Of a stretch of 64,000 bases of DNA, positions 13,001-28,000 are shown one piece after another. This DNA comes from Motacilla alba alba. Its lineage: Eukaryota; Chordata; Aves; Passeriformes; Motacillidae. A program made the position numbers and the translations under genes. Below the pieces are notes generated by a model that saw only the letters and a program-made list of their open reading frames with translations, did no database searches and had not been told where the DNA came from. The first letter of the stretch is position 1. Each line of letters begins with the position of its first letter. The stretch covers positions 46,825,652-46,889,651 of the forward strand of contig NC_052017.1 of the NCBI RefSeq assembly GCF_015832195.1, given 5' to 3'.

Positions 13001-16000
13001 TAGTGTGTTTTTCAAGTGGCCTGACAACCTGTAGACTCCCTGAAAAGAGACAGGCATAAAGCAGTAAAGGAACTGTGTGTTCAGTGGTCTAGCAGGCAGA
13101 AGCTGTGTGGAGTTAAGCAGGCTTAAAGCACAAGGAAATTTCAGAGAGAAACTTGCAGACTTATTTGACAGTGTGATTTTATTTTCAAAGCTTCCTAACT
13201 TGGTTCAGTTACCTAAATAGCTCTTTCTTATCAATAAGGATGATGCTGACAGTAAAGGGAAAACTCAAATGTAGACCGAAACGCTCTACCATAATATGCC
13301 CCTTCTCTTTATTACCCATTGATTGCTAAGGAGGCAGAAATGTTGCTCTTCCAGCTCTAAATTCAAGCTCAAGTCAATTTGACTCCCTGTTTATGTGAGT
13401 ATGAAACCTGCCTAATGAAAGCTTAGCAACCCAAGGATTTGGTTCAGGAACTGTGACAAAATTTCTGCACTTTTTAGGATGAGCTGAGAACAAACAAGCC
13501 ACGATAGTTAGAGTGGACCTAAAATTCATTCACATTCTGTCAATATAGAAATACCATTATTCTGGGGGGAAAAACCCTCATTTTTTAAAAACAGCTGCCA
13601 TCAGTGAGAGAACTTTGAAATGAAATACTCTTTGTGGTGGAAGGGGGCTGCATTAATGCCAAATGGTTCCTTTTGTTATCTGCTAGGACCACTGCCTTAT
13701 TTAGTACCTGTGTTGTTTGGCCAAGGCAGTCTGTTGTACTGCAAGTCAGGTAGTATCTCATAAAGGAAGGAAAGTCTAAAAAATATGACCATAAAATCTT
13801 AATCTGATAAGTGAAGAATGAGGTCAAGCTGGTAGAAATTTTTAGGACCTCAAAATACTTGCAACTTGCACAGTGTAATTGAAGGTGCTGTACAGAGCAG
13901 AGAATTCTAGATGAAAGTAAAAGCACCATGACTCATAGTTCATTACAGGCAGGCATGCTGAAATGATAAAACTGTACCCTTGGGAATAATGAGCTCAATC
14001 ACCTTTCCAAGGGCTGTCAGAAGATGGAAATCAATGGACTCCCTGTATCTCAGGATTCGGAGGATGCCATCCAAGTACACCTGGTCCTTATTGAAACAGC
14101 CTGAAAGGAATGGAGATACATTGCACTCTATCAGTGTTTGGTCAAGGCATGTTCTCAGAAGCCATTATGAGCAGAACAATTTTATTTTTAAAAACCAGAT
14201 ATTTATATCCCTGACTTTGAACACCTTTCCAAAAACTAGCTAGAAGGCAAAACCCACCAGCCAGAAAAAGAAATCAAACATAGAAGGTAGGGCCTGTGAA
14301 TAGCCACAGGCAACATTACATCTGTAGAAAGCAGGTCAAACTGTGAGTATGAATTTTTTCAAAGTTTTGCATTTATGTTCCACTTCCACCAAAAAAAATC
14401 CTTTACTGATTCAGCTTGAAGGTTTCACCCATGAGCATTTTCAGCCTTGTTTTCCATAGCAGAATTCCTGAGACCCCATTTCAGAAAGTGTGGAGTCTGA
14501 TTTCTCCCTTTTGCAAAGGTTTTACTGTGTGACATGATTAAGGAGCTCTGTGAATGTTCTGAAAACCCCCCTGAAGTACAAAACAAGAGAAGACAAACAG
14601 GGAACTCACCTGGTTGTGAGGTGTCAGTCCACCCTCTCTTGGCCCGTACGCAGTAATCCCACCTAGTGTTGGGGTCCTTGACAAATTTCCCCACATCCTG
14701 GAAAAGCTGACTGAAGGACATTTGGCTGGCCTGGTACACCGTGTAGTAGAGCAGGGCAGCTCTCCAAAGAAAAGGGTCTTTGCGGAACAGGACGCTGTGA
14801 ATGCTCGCTAGCCCCTCTTCTGTAGGGTTGATTGGCTTCAATCCGTGTTTTCTACGGCCATTACGGTTGCACCAAGGCTGGCTGTTGTTGTTGAAACCCC
14901 GAAAGTAATGAGTTCCTGAAAAAAACATAAAAATAAAAGGAATCTGGCACTTAGAACAGTGGCATCCAGTGATTAACAAAAAGTTATAAAACATATAAGG
15001 AGATACCCATTTCAGAACTCTGAGCTGATGGGACTGGGCACTGAGAAAAGCAATGACTTTAGCTTTGTCTACAACAGACAATTTTGTCAGAGATGTATAT
15101 ACCACACAACTATTCACCTGCTGACTGCAAGTGAAATTAATGAAAATGCTTAAGGAATGCAACTATTAGGAGGACTTGACTCTCTAAATCTGTGAAAAGG
15201 AATTTTCGGAAGTCTTACAAGCTGAATCGTATCTAGCATAGGCTAGGCATTGCAGGGAACAGCAGGAAGGAAAATCAAAGTAAAAGGGCAGAAATGTTGC
15301 CTCCTGAAGGTGATCAAACAGCACTACTGCAGCCTTGGAAGATGTTATGTCCCCTAAAATGTGAGTAACAGTGGTTCTAGGCAATTGCAAGGCTTATTCT
15401 TCAGTTGCTCTTTAGTCACTAGTCAAGTTTATCACTATTTTATGTACTCAGTTGAAACAGATGCACTGAAAAATTTGTAGACATTTTCCACGGGGCTGGG
15501 CCAATCCTGTGGAATGCAAAATCACAGCAATTTTACACCAGTTTAGGGATCACTGGGTAAATTCTTCATACCTAAAGCATGCCTACATTAGCAAGCAGTG
15601 CAGCGTGACAGAAGCAGGTTTGTGAAGTGACACGGCTGGCGCAGAGGTTGAATGGTCACACTATTTTTATTTCCCCCTTTTTTATAAACTCCAGAGTAGT
15701 TAAAAAATAATTGCTCTCATGAGCAAAATGCCCCTGAGCAGTGACAGCAGAGAAGGTATGCCCTGGAGCAGAGCCTCTGGGCTAGCATCATCTGAAAGCA
15801 TCACTCTGTCTGCTCCAAGATCCCTTTGGCAAGGGAACCTCAGTGCTGTAAATGGGACTGGCTGGTAGGCTTACTTCAAAAGCTTGCTCTGGATCTGACC
15901 TAAAATGCTAATGTCCATGAACCCTAGGAATTCTTTTACAGCATGCTGCAGTAACAAATAGGTTTCTCCTTCCCTTTAGCACATCTCCAGCACAGGTTCT

Positions 16001-19000
16001 TTGGATAGGTATGCTCCCTCTTTCTGTACCTGTCCAGTGCCTGGCCCACCACTGTGCCATAAGTAAGAATGCATGCAAGTACTCCCCTTTGCTGCAGAAG
16101 GGATGTGATGCTCATACCAATTTCGTGTCTCAGCATCCCCTCCAGCCAGTGCTCTCGCGCGGTGGAGACATTGATGGTGAGAGTGGGGCGGCCGTTCACC
16201 ACGGTCATGGAGGCTCGGGACAGCAGGTCCTCCGTGAGATGGACCACAATCTGAAGAGGAGAGAGTTCAGGCAGAACTGAAAGAGCTCTCTTCTCGCTCC
16301 TGATCCTGCTTTTTCCTCTGGCTCTTCCATTATTTCATTTCTCTTTGGTCCCTTGCCCTCCGCAACTCTGTCTCCTGATCAGCAATCACCCGAGAGAGCC
16401 TTCTGAATGAGTTTATCCTGCTCACCTGTGCCACTGACAGAAGCTCAGACTTTATGGGGTGAGTGAGGGTGAACATAGACCAACGTGAGACTGAAAATTT
16501 AGTATGACTGACTAGACTCAGAGGGCAGGGAGGAATTGCATGCACAACAAATTAGAGAAAATACCAGATTTGAACTATGTTGAATTTGAACACTTTGAAC
16601 TGTGTTGAATTATCTTAGAAAATACTACGTTACCTTGAAAAATACTAGATAAGAACACGTAAATTGACTAGGTATCTATATTAGATATAGCTGTCTGAAT
16701 GCATTTCAGACAGCAATTTTGAAGTCACTTGAATGAGAGGGGGAAGTATTGTATATATTTTCCCCTGTTACATGCTGCAGACTTGAAATATTGAAATACT
16801 GGCATTGTTTTGTTCTACACAGCAGAATAGCTCTTGCTTTCCTGTTCTCTCTTGGAAAACTGGCAATCAAAACAAAAACTGGCAGAGAAGGAAACTAATG
16901 CACATTGATATATTGTATTATTTGACTTTAAAACACCTTTTTAAGCAAGTGACTGAGAGGGAAAAGTGAAACTCTTTGTTGAAGACTAAGCAACCTTCTC
17001 TCTTCATGTAAAGCCTAATGAAACAGTACCACTCAGAAGAGTACAAGGGAGACTATTTTAAAGAAAGATTACTTTTTTAGTATCCAAAAAAAAGGACTCG
17101 GGGATCAAAGGTTATCACTGTTCCTGTATCACTGTACAACTGTTCTGTGTACTCAAAACTCACCCTCAGCTTCAAGTTCAACAGCAAACCATCAGTCCCA
17201 TAAAACTTGCATTTAAGAAGCAGTAAAAAAAGGTAAATCCCAAAGCATTTAGATTTAAAGGACAGGTGCCACTTAGCTTTATTAACACCTCTTCAGCTGG
17301 AGAGAGTATTTTCATATTTTAGACTATCCTAAGCATGATGTATTAACCCTCTTTTCACAGAAAAGTGAAGCATTTCTGTGGTGTTGCATTTTACCTAAAT
17401 GGGATGCCCTTAAAATGAACTGCATCACATTTCATTAAGAGGGACATGGGCTGCTGAATGAAGATGTAAGATCCAGCTGCCATGAAGTCAAACCAAGCCA
17501 AAAATGAAGAGTGAGATAAAAGCACAGGGAAAGACAAAACATACAAATTTTTTCTGCTTGCTCTAAACTGTTATTAATCCCACCCTTAGAAACACATGTA
17601 AATTACTGTCAAATCATATTCTCACAAAAATGTGTGATGAGTTTAGCAGTTTCTCCTAATAATATTATGTTTACCAATTAAACCTAATTTCTGGGAAATT
17701 AATTTTTGCCTCATGATTCCAGACTCCTCTTGCTCACTGCCAGTGATCTCATCCAAGTCTTTGACTCTGTCATCTGTTGATTTCATTTGGATTAATCCCT
17801 TTTTTATACATTCAGTTTCATCTGACTTTTCCAAGCAATTTCATGTAACTTCATCAAACTGGTCTTCTAAAATTCTGAATGTAGAAAAAAAGGTTTTTTT
17901 CAGAGGGCTCTAAAAATTAGATGGTTAAAGCCAGGAAAAAACAGCACTCAAACCGACTCAACAAGTTCTTTGAGACATTTTTATTCACTTATGTCACTTT
18001 CATTTGTGTTGCTTCTTATAAATCACTCTCTTGGGTTGCTGCTTATTTTTCTTGGCCTTTTCTTAACTCTTTCCTTTGGTGTAAATAATTTGATACAGGA
18101 GAACAGATGGCAGAACTGATGAATAAATGGAAATGTGCCGGTCTCCAAGTAGCTGAAAAAAGGAGGGAAGGAAGGGTGTCGTTCTTGGGTACTCCCAAAA
18201 GAAGAGAATTTCAGAACAAGCATATATGAGCCAGGAAACAGGCTCAGAGAGATGACTGAAGCGTTCACAATGAATGTGTGTCGTTTCCATTGTTCAGACA
18301 TCAGACTGGGCCTAGCTATGAGAAAAGTATGATGTAAGGAATATTCTTGTACTTATGGAGGAAAGACCTCCCAGATGGTCTCTTGAGTCCATCCAATGTC
18401 TAAGGTCTACACAAGTGTTTCTTTCCTGATCCAGTGCAGGGCTTACCTCCCCAAGACAGCCTTCTTTCACCATGTACTTCCTGACGTGATTCCAGATACG
18501 ACTTTTGGTCAGCAAGCTGCCTCCAGTGGCCTGTTCAAATTTTTCATAGCTTCCATATTTCTGCAACGTCCGCTTCATAATGTTAATGGACTATGAAATG
18601 AAAAAACATAGCAAATATCAGTGCAGTAAGATCCCCATGTCAGACTGACACTTGTATTCTTTCTCTCCTTCTCAATCTCTCTTTTTTTCTTAGTTTAAAA
18701 TCCTCCTTTTCTTAACTCACTGGCAGTCACTAACAGGCTGTACTCGTTTAATACATGCTGACATGCTCTGCAATGAATTTATGCCATCTTATGATGTACA
18801 TTAATGCCAAAGTACTCAAAAAAGATTCTGATCAACTCATCTTAGACCCACATACATCAGCATGATGATTAGATGATTATCAGCCTAGTGAAATAATACC
18901 CATTTTGTCTTTAATTTTGGCAATGTTGTACAACTGCCTTGTAAAACAGATGTAACAGGTCTCCAGGACATTTGCAGTTTGACAGCATGTTTCTTTTTAT

Positions 19001-22000
19001 GTTTTTTCCAAAGAATTTGAAAAAGATCAACTATTACTGTCATCTGCTTCACTTCTTGGCATGTTCTAATTTAGGAACACTGGTTAAGCAGATGTGTAAC
19101 TATAATTTTAACAATAATACCTCCACCAAAAATGTCACCTTGCAATAAAATCACCTGTACCAGGGGTGTCTGTGTGAGAAAGAAGGAGAGAGAGTGGGTA
19201 CTTTTATTTACAGGACTTTCATTTAAAGTTCTCATTTAAACCACAGTACTTCTTTAAAACGCCCCAGAAAGAAGGCCTGTTTTATGAGACAAATAGAGTA
19301 ATATCAACAATTCTCCTATGAACTGCTGCTAGAAGTCCCTTGAGCAAAGCTCAGCACAATACCCATAACCATGATCTGAACTATGCATATTGAAAATTTT
19401 ATTGATGGGGTGTGAAATGCTCATCCCCAGTTATCTGCTTTCAGCACGCCATTACACACACTTAAACGAAAATGTGGCATGGAATAACTTCTTTCCCAGC
19501 CAACAGTCCAGCTACAGGGAATAGCTTTTTGTCATAGACTTGATAACAGAAGCTCCTGGCACTACCTTAAAAAATTAATGCTCTTGCTAAGAAAATACCA
19601 CTAACAATAAAAGGTGAAAATCTTGCAGACTGAATCTCTTTTTACATTATACACTTATATCCCTTCATGAACACGTTTGTCTCCAGCTATGTAATTCTGA
19701 CATTGGCAGATTGATTTTCCACAAAAACTGGATTAATTTATTTTCTCTCACAGCTACCAACAATCCTTCTCTAATATTGTTAAGGTTGAAACTAACCAAC
19801 CTTGAGCAATTGCTACTGAAACCCATAAATGACAGCTAGACATATCCTTAAAGTCCAACAGCTCTTTGATGAAGGAAATGTCACTTACCTGAATGCCAAA
19901 GAAATACTGCACCTAATGTTCAGTATTCCTTTGTCTTGTATACTTTTCCAAATCATTTTTTTCCTTTTTTAAAATTACCTATGAATTTTAACTTCTAAAA
20001 ACAATATCTGTTTTATAAATTTTTTAGTGTCTGTGCATTCTGAGCCCTGTCTTACAAAAAATGCTTAGTTAAAAAAATGACTTAAATATTCCCACCCTTT
20101 TCCCAGGAAGTTAATTCTCAGCCAGCAGCCTGAACAATTCATGATAACAGTTCTTCAGTCTCCTTTGCCAGGATCCTTAAGATATTTATGTCACCTACTA
20201 GTTGTTTGGTATATTGGCTTTCTATGAACAATTAATTAACTTTATTTGTTCACTCTGGAAGAAGTCATCTGTCAATCAATCTTCCAGCATGAAATTTGTC
20301 TCCACAACTTCTTGATATTAAATTTTAATTAAATCTATAAGAGTAAACACTAAGTACCCACTTAAATTCTAGGATGCCTAAATTCATTTGAAATGAAATC
20401 TCAGAGGACTCTCCAACCTCAGCTGGAGTGTAGGCATTTTCTAAAACCACCTCATCACAATGAACAGTGAGAAAAGGAGCACTGAACACATCAAACCTCC
20501 TGCCTGGCTGTCTGTAACAACAAACTCCCTGGAGATGAGACCTCCAGGCTACAGAAGGTAGCCTGATTTTGGGAGTCAGAAGATCCAAGTTCTAGCTCTT
20601 CCTGCCTGCCTGCCTGCAGGCACCTTCCTGGGCTGTTGAGGACTTTCCTAAATGCTGTGGGAGGACACTTGAATCAACAACACAATACAAACAGCAGGTT
20701 TTCAGACACAGGTCCTTCTCAAGAAACACAGACCCACTCCAACCTGTCCTACCTCAACCTGACAGAGTTCACAGCTTCAAGGGGAAACTTTTTTATGTGC
20801 CACACCAGGTAACCCACATCCTGGCATTCCATCTACATCCAGATAGGTGTTGCAAGTTTGAGCTCTTGCATACTGAGAAAGTTGTTAAGCTCAAGCTTCC
20901 TCATTGCTGAACAGGTACTCAGAAATTACTGAGAAGGGTGCTCACCCTTATCACCTTCTCACTTGACTCTGTTTCAAGTAAAACAGAAAAAAAGTCCTGA
21001 AAATTCTTTCCAAGTGGGCAGGCATGGCTCTGGAAGCACTGAAACAACAGGGAGAGCCATCACACACAGACACATTGCACACAAATCCTTAGGGAGTGGC
21101 AGATGGCCCTGGCACTGGGATGAGTCCCATCCCCAGTGATGTTCCTGGTTTGGACATTTCTTGCCACAACCACTCCTGTTGGGGGTGGTTCCAGAAGGGA
21201 AAATGTTTGGGAAATGTTTGGTTTCCAGGCACTGACTACAACACCAAGCCCTTAATTTGAGGTTCTGCACCTGCCTTCAAGGTGAGATGACTCAGTCAGC
21301 TGTTGCAACAACTTGCTGGGAAGGGGGAAAATCCAGACCAGCATGCCAGCTGCTGCCTAGTGCAGCATCCAACTGTGAGCTTATTTTCCAGCCTCCAGGC
21401 CAGCAGAACACTGGTACTGCTGCAGTTCCTAAGGCCAAACTGTAAACTCTTCAGCAACAAGTGAAAAATGGAAGAAAAGAAGAACTATGTGGCTGTACCG
21501 GGTTACTGGTTAGGAGTAATAATTCCTGTTCTTTTCAATATTACCTAAAATGTCTGCTTATCCCTCTGATCACTACCAAAGAGTGCCAAAAGAAGGAGCA
21601 ATCATAAGACAAGCCCCTTGCACAGCAAACTCTACTGATGCTCAAGAAAGCAATGACACAGAAGCACAAACAAGAGCAAGGCAAGGCTGTTTAATTGACT
21701 GGATTAGGTTATGGTGGTGTTGGCTTTTTAAAACCAATTATTTACAGCCAAGTAGGTCTCTGAATCTCAAGTCACCCACGTCCAGCAACTCAGCTCAGCG
21801 GCTGAGAGTTGTTGGAGAAATATGTACTGATAAGACTTCTTATGAGTTGTGTGAGGCCAGCCAAGTCAGAGAAGGGTCACAGTGATCTAGGAGTCTAGGG
21901 GGGTCTCAGGGGTCTAGGAGCCCCCTACTTGAGTCAGCTCAACCAACACTCAGAAGCAGCTCTGCTACAAAGTGGTTGCAGTCTCTGCTGAGATCCGTAA

Positions 22001-25000
22001 GACAGACAAGGTAGACACACACCACTGCTCTTCTTCCAGCATAACTTATCAGCTAGGGGGGAAAAAGCTTCCAAGGTGCATCATTAGGTAACACCTAGCA
22101 CCAGGCTGAGCTGGTTAGTCTAATCAACAGCCATAAAATGGTGGCTGTTTGGGTCAAGAGGAATGGAGGGAGGAAGTATACATTTCTAGTCCACTCAGAC
22201 TGTAGTATTTGGGGTTTTATTTAGTGTTTATAGGGGCTTTTTTTCTGCATGCTTGCTCTTAGTGATATAACGGCTACATTTAAGTAATTTGGAGCTGGTA
22301 GAAATATTTTTAATTAAAAACTTTTAAATTACTTTGCAAAGAATTTGAAGTTAATACTCACAGGGTTTTTGTATGAGACTGTGCTCTGAAGTAATAGATA
22401 TCTTCCTACTGTGGTATCACCAGAAGTGATCTATTAGTCCCTTTTAGGGGAAGAGAGATGTTTGTGTCAGACCCTGAGAACCTGTGCCACTTGGATGGCC
22501 TGGCATGCTTTGTGTTATGTATTAGCACACCTTATCTATAAATCCTAGCTAGCAAGGGAATTTGTTACTAGTGCAGAATGAAGTGTTTTACAATTAAGTG
22601 CTCTATACAGATAGTGTCATGTCCTTGAACCTTCCACATGCCTAAGCTGTGACATCACTTGGACATAGCAAAAGATTACTCAGTGTTGAATGCCATGTTG
22701 TTTAGCCTTCCAGCTCCACCTAATTTTTTTTCCCCAACATCTGATAAATTTGCTAATTGTAGGCTACTTTTATTATTGCCTTAAAAGGTGTCACACAAAC
22801 ACTTGCAATGTGGTGTAACTGGTTTATTTATGAATTCAAAACTGCTATACTCTTATGAGTACGAGGGAAGAGGATGTGTAACTCTTTCATGCGAGGATCA
22901 CTCATTTGAAAAAATGGTTGGGGGTTTTTTGTTGTTCTTTTTTTAATGTATATGGAAATAGAATTCTTGTTGCCTTGTACAATTCAAAGAAACAGGGTAC
23001 CTGAAATTGCAACTTGCTGATTTTAGTTCAGCAAATTGCAACTGTTAAGTTCATCTGCTCTGCAAACTCTGGTAACAACTATTTCTAAGCAAATATTGCC
23101 ACCGCTAGCATCTGCACAAAAATAACAAACACTTTGAGTGCTAAGAAACTTCACAATGAGGGATAAGTAGTTTGAGCCAGAAAACTTTCAGAGCACAGAG
23201 CTGCTGCAGTGACCTTGAAACACAGTGGTAAGAAAATGAACTTCTGTAATATCAGATATGTTAATCCTTGTGAAGAGTGCAAATCTGCATGCTATTTTCT
23301 ATTCTCCTGTTTACTTCCCTGAAGACAATATATTGTGTGACTCATGAAAAAACCTTATTATGAAGAAGATATCATAACCTAGATATGAAGAGAAAAACAA
23401 ACAGAACACAGTATGAGAAGGAAGACACTAAAATTAGCATTTTTCAAATGTATTAATAACTCAAAAATGTTTTCTCTGTGTCTGTGAAAAGTCAATCAAT
23501 AGAAGTGTTGGGCTGTGCCCAAGGTTTAAGAGCTCTGATTTAAGCAGAGGCATGGGGTAAAGTGGGTGGTCACAAGCCTGTGTGTTCCCCACTGCAGCAT
23601 TGCTGGGTTAATGGTTTGCAAACCTTCAGTGCTCTTTGCCTTTAAAAAAGTAAATAAATGGAGCAGAGTGTGATTTGTCTTCCAGACATATTTCAGTAAT
23701 GCTATATTAACCAATTTCATAGACATGCACAAATGCAGAAAGAGCAATAAGAAAACACAATCTGTTTTAATGTCCTAGCAGGCTATGCACAGCTGTGGGT
23801 AAAAAGACTTTTGATATGACTGAATAATTCTCTAAAATTCTGAACTGTCAGGTTTTGAGCTCATTTCATTAAAGTATCCTACAAGCCTCCTATGAACATG
23901 GTGGGTTCAGTCAGTAAGAGCTGGGTTTACAGCTTTTTACTCATAAAAGAGCAAGCAAGTGTAAGTTGCCATGACCACCTTTTGTAGAAAAAAACAGGAA
24001 TAACTGTTCACAGTTACCAAGGCTTTCTAAAATAAGTGGAGCAATAAACAGAAGCCAAATATGCTTCCAAAAAAAAACCCCAACAAAACTGAACTGAACC
24101 TCCTTGTAGCAAAAAGGATCACTACACACAGTTGCATTTTTACTGCAGACCCAGCTCTTGATACTGTATTTTTTTGCAAATGAAGTCATCCTTTCTGAAC
24201 TTGCTGTAAGATACCTACGTGTTTCTTCTGACAAGTAAAATCTGCATGGGAAAAAAAAAATAGCAATGCGGAAAAGCAAGTGCTCCTACAATACTTCCTG
24301 ATTAAAATTTTTGATTAATGCTGCTTTTTCTGGATAGTAAATTTGCATGAAATTAAATTCAAATTTGCGTGGAGATGAAAATTTCTAAAGCTAGTTGTAG
24401 ATAAAAGAGAGAGAGTGACACCTGCTGGGCTTGGAGCTGTGTTAAAGCTGCTGGTTTGAGCATTTTTAAGTGCAAGGTGTTTTTGTTTGGTATTTTTAGG
24501 AGCTGAACTTTGAATACATGCTTTTCTACTGACTCAAACTAAGTCTTGTGAAACAGTTTACATATTCCTTGTTAATTGTCAGAAATACACTTCCTTGAAA
24601 ATTAAATCCTTTACTGCCTTTTATAAAGTTGTTACAGGGCCTTTATTTTCCCATACTTTTTATGGACAGGGAAAAAGGTAGAGTTACAAATCAGAAAAAT
24701 ATTGAGGAATCATTTGTTATTAAAATATTCAGTATTTACACTTATGGGTTTTTGTTAAAAGAAGGGTAAACCAAAGACAGGTTTGCTCCAGAAAATCATC
24801 ATGCATACATAAAAGGACTTTGAAAGCTCTGGTAGCCCGTGCTAAAAGGGATAATTTGTATTAAATTCGGTTTCTCAAATCAGTAGTTGTTGATTTGCTG
24901 TCATCTACGTTGCTAATATTACTAAAAAAATCAAAGGAAAACCTATAAAAAAGCTCCAGTCAAGGAGCAGTTTTATTTGGTGTCATTACAATTTAGTTAG

Positions 25001-28000
25001 TTGTTTGGAAGTACAGAAGAAGATTTTAAGAATAGAACAGCTGTTCCCTTTTCTCATAAAGAAAATAAATTTTTAATGAAAACCCAGAAACGGAGTTGTT
25101 AAAATATACAGATATTTCCAATGTGAAAATGGAGACTATCAATACAATGATGTAATGGGTAACAACCCTTTTGAACATTCTTGGATTTAGAAAAAGAAAA
25201 AAAAAAAAAATCAGTCTGTTCACAAGTCAGGGATCAGTTCTTACGTTAATTGAAAGGAGACTAGGGATTGTATCTTTACCACCAGGAATTTTATTAAGTG
25301 AAATATTCATGTCACAAAGAAGTGAAACTCATGGAACGGCAGGATGTCTTCCCCAATTAAGTATCACTTGAATACGTAAAAGTGTCTGTTTAGAAAAGCT
25401 TGTCCGACCTAAATAAGATCTAAACCATTTAAAAACAAAAAGAAAATCTTGCAAACCATTTAAAAATAGCAAAAGTAGGAAGAATACTGCTTCTGCTACT
25501 GCTACTTATCTGTAGATAAGCACTGGGTTTTGTCACTTGGGTCAAAGTTGAAAGCAGGGCTTTTTTTGTTTAGGTTTTTTGTAACTCAGGTAGGAAGCCA
25601 AGGCAGTTACACAGAATGGGAATGTCTGTAGCTGTTACCAGTGTGGTTGCAAGTTATGAAAAACCAATATTTTCTTCTTAAAATTTACCTCTCTCTGGAA
25701 TGGAATTTGGCTGCTGCATGACTGAGTCTAATGTATATCCAAATACCCTTTCAAAGTTGATTAAAACAAAGAACATCAACATATGCTTATCCAATAACTA
25801 TGAACACAAATAATTGCTATCTCCTCCCAATCCCTGTGTCACCAAGAGGATTGGCAAGATTTCTATGCTGCCTTATTCCTCTGCCTGTATTTTTCCTCTA
25901 CTGGATCCTGCTTTATTGCCTACAAAACTTTCTTGCTTTAAATTACGTTTCATGTAAACCCATTTAGAAGGAGCTGCGCCTTTATCCCCTTAAATCCTGT
26001 AAATTTTAGAAGGGTTTCATTTTTTTTTTATTAAAAAGATTTTATTTCAGTTCTACTAGTGCATTCTCACCTTTGATGCATTTTTCAAACAGCAGGGAAG
26101 AATAAGGAGAAATTACTTGCTGCAAACAAAGCCAAATACCACGTAGGCGTAGCAAGAAATAATCACTGGAAATGGAGGGGAATAAACGCAACTCTACCTG
26201 CTTAAGGAATCTGTCAGACGCATGGCTGTGCTTAGCCAACACATTTGGCAGAGCAGGGTTTTCATACTCAAACTGAGGATTGTACGTGAAATCTGAGTTG
26301 AAAAACTTAACCTTCTCTTTCTCCACGTTGGACGGCTTGATGGCAGTCAGCAAGCAGAGCTTCTGGCCGGCGGCGTCGCCTTCCTGCCCACGGCTCCTCG
26401 AGGACGGGCACTGCTTTGGCTTGGCGAGACTGGAATGCTTTTTAGCCCTGCTCCGGGGCCGGGGCGGCGGGGCCGGGGCGCTGCCCGGAGCGGCGGCGGG
26501 GCCAGCGCCGAGCAGCGGCGGCTGCCGGGGCCCGCAGCGCCGCCCGCCCGGCGCGGACAGCGGCGCCTTCCCCCGCCGGTGCTCGCTGCCCCGCGGGCTG
26601 GAGGAGCGCTTGGCGGCGGCTTTCCTGTGTTTCTTGTGGTGGGAGGACGACTGCTTCTGAGCGTGGTGTTTTTTCTCCTCCTTGCTCTGCAGAAGGACGT
26701 TGTAGCTACTGGTTCCTGTTGTGAAAATGTCCTTAAGGATCCCAGAATGCGGATGCTGGAGGCTGTTTTCATTATTAATGTTCAGCTTATATACTTCCAG
26801 ACTCAGGACTGATTTCCTAGAAAGCTCCGTCTTAGGCCAGTGAAGTTTTTCTGAATTTAGGGGGGAAAAAAAGGAAAATAATGAGGACAAACTTCATTTT
26901 CACAAAGTGATACTAATCTTAAGAACTCAAAACTGCAACATAAAGGAAACGCAAATGTCTTAACTGCAGTCACATCGCATTAATCTTGACTTCTGGGCAT
27001 AGGGAGGACTGAGTGTGTATATTACTTTTGAACAATTAGACTGGGACTTGTCAGGTCCAGCTAAACAAGTATTTTATGCCTGCATGTCCATGCACAACTA
27101 CACTACTAGCAGGTAAGAACTTAGTTGCTAAAAAAAGGATTCTGCAGGACTTCAACAACATTTACTGCAACGTTAACAAATGTATAGTTTTGAGCTGATT
27201 GATCTTTATCATGCAAGGAAGGCTTTCTGTAAGGATAAAGACTAACTTAAAAGATAGGAAACTGCATAGGAGCATGTGAGCAGTGTTTACAGTGAAGTCC
27301 CACAGGGATCTGTGCTGCGATACAAGCAGTCTGGTGTGATCTCATCTGCAAAATCTGATTCACAGAATTTACTCTCAGAAAAGGGTGAGAACATTGGAAA
27401 AGCCAGCCACTGTAAACAATTTTCAACAGTATATGGGTAGTAATATATGTTTAAAAGACTTCAGTTTCATGTGTTAATACAGTTTCAGTCTTAATACAGA
27501 CAATAAGCTATATTTGGAGAGACAAGAGAGATCAACTAGTTACACTTCTGAATAGCCTTAAGACAACAGTGTGTATTTCATCTAATCAAAGTTGTTCTAG
27601 AACAACAGCTGGCTTAAAAAAAACACTCGAAAAGAAACATTATTAAGTCAAACTAAGTGCAAGAAGCAAATAAAGTTTCTTTAATTAGAGTGAACCATCC
27701 TTTCTTGCTCTGACCCTTGGCATAGCCTTTAGGGAAGACTGGTCCCCGGTGCAGAGCAGCTGCACGGAAAAGTCATTGAGGATTAAAACTGAATTTAACA
27801 TTTGTGCTGGCTTGTTAGAGTGAAGTGACCTCGCTTCACTGGTTCTAAGCATTCCCTCCCCTTGACAACCAGTTCCTCCTAGAACATTAGGTGAGCTGAA
27901 ACTACATGTTCAAATAAATTGTGCCACAGATAAATGTTTCCTACTTCTGTACCTAAAATAAAATGATTTACCAACAGGAGATATGGCTGTGGCGTGATTA

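Noticed and set aside
14425..15162. Reading the full 245-codon minus frame as MATCAP2 coding sequence
   Set aside because: The acceptor at 14915/14916 and donor at 14610/14609 bound the conserved part. The extensions beyond are intronic and break phase with exons 4 and 6.
26280..26812. Plus-strand and alternative minus-strand frames opposite MATCAP2 exon 2
   Set aside because: Shadow frames of the GC-rich segment. The real frame keeps conserved motifs on both sides.
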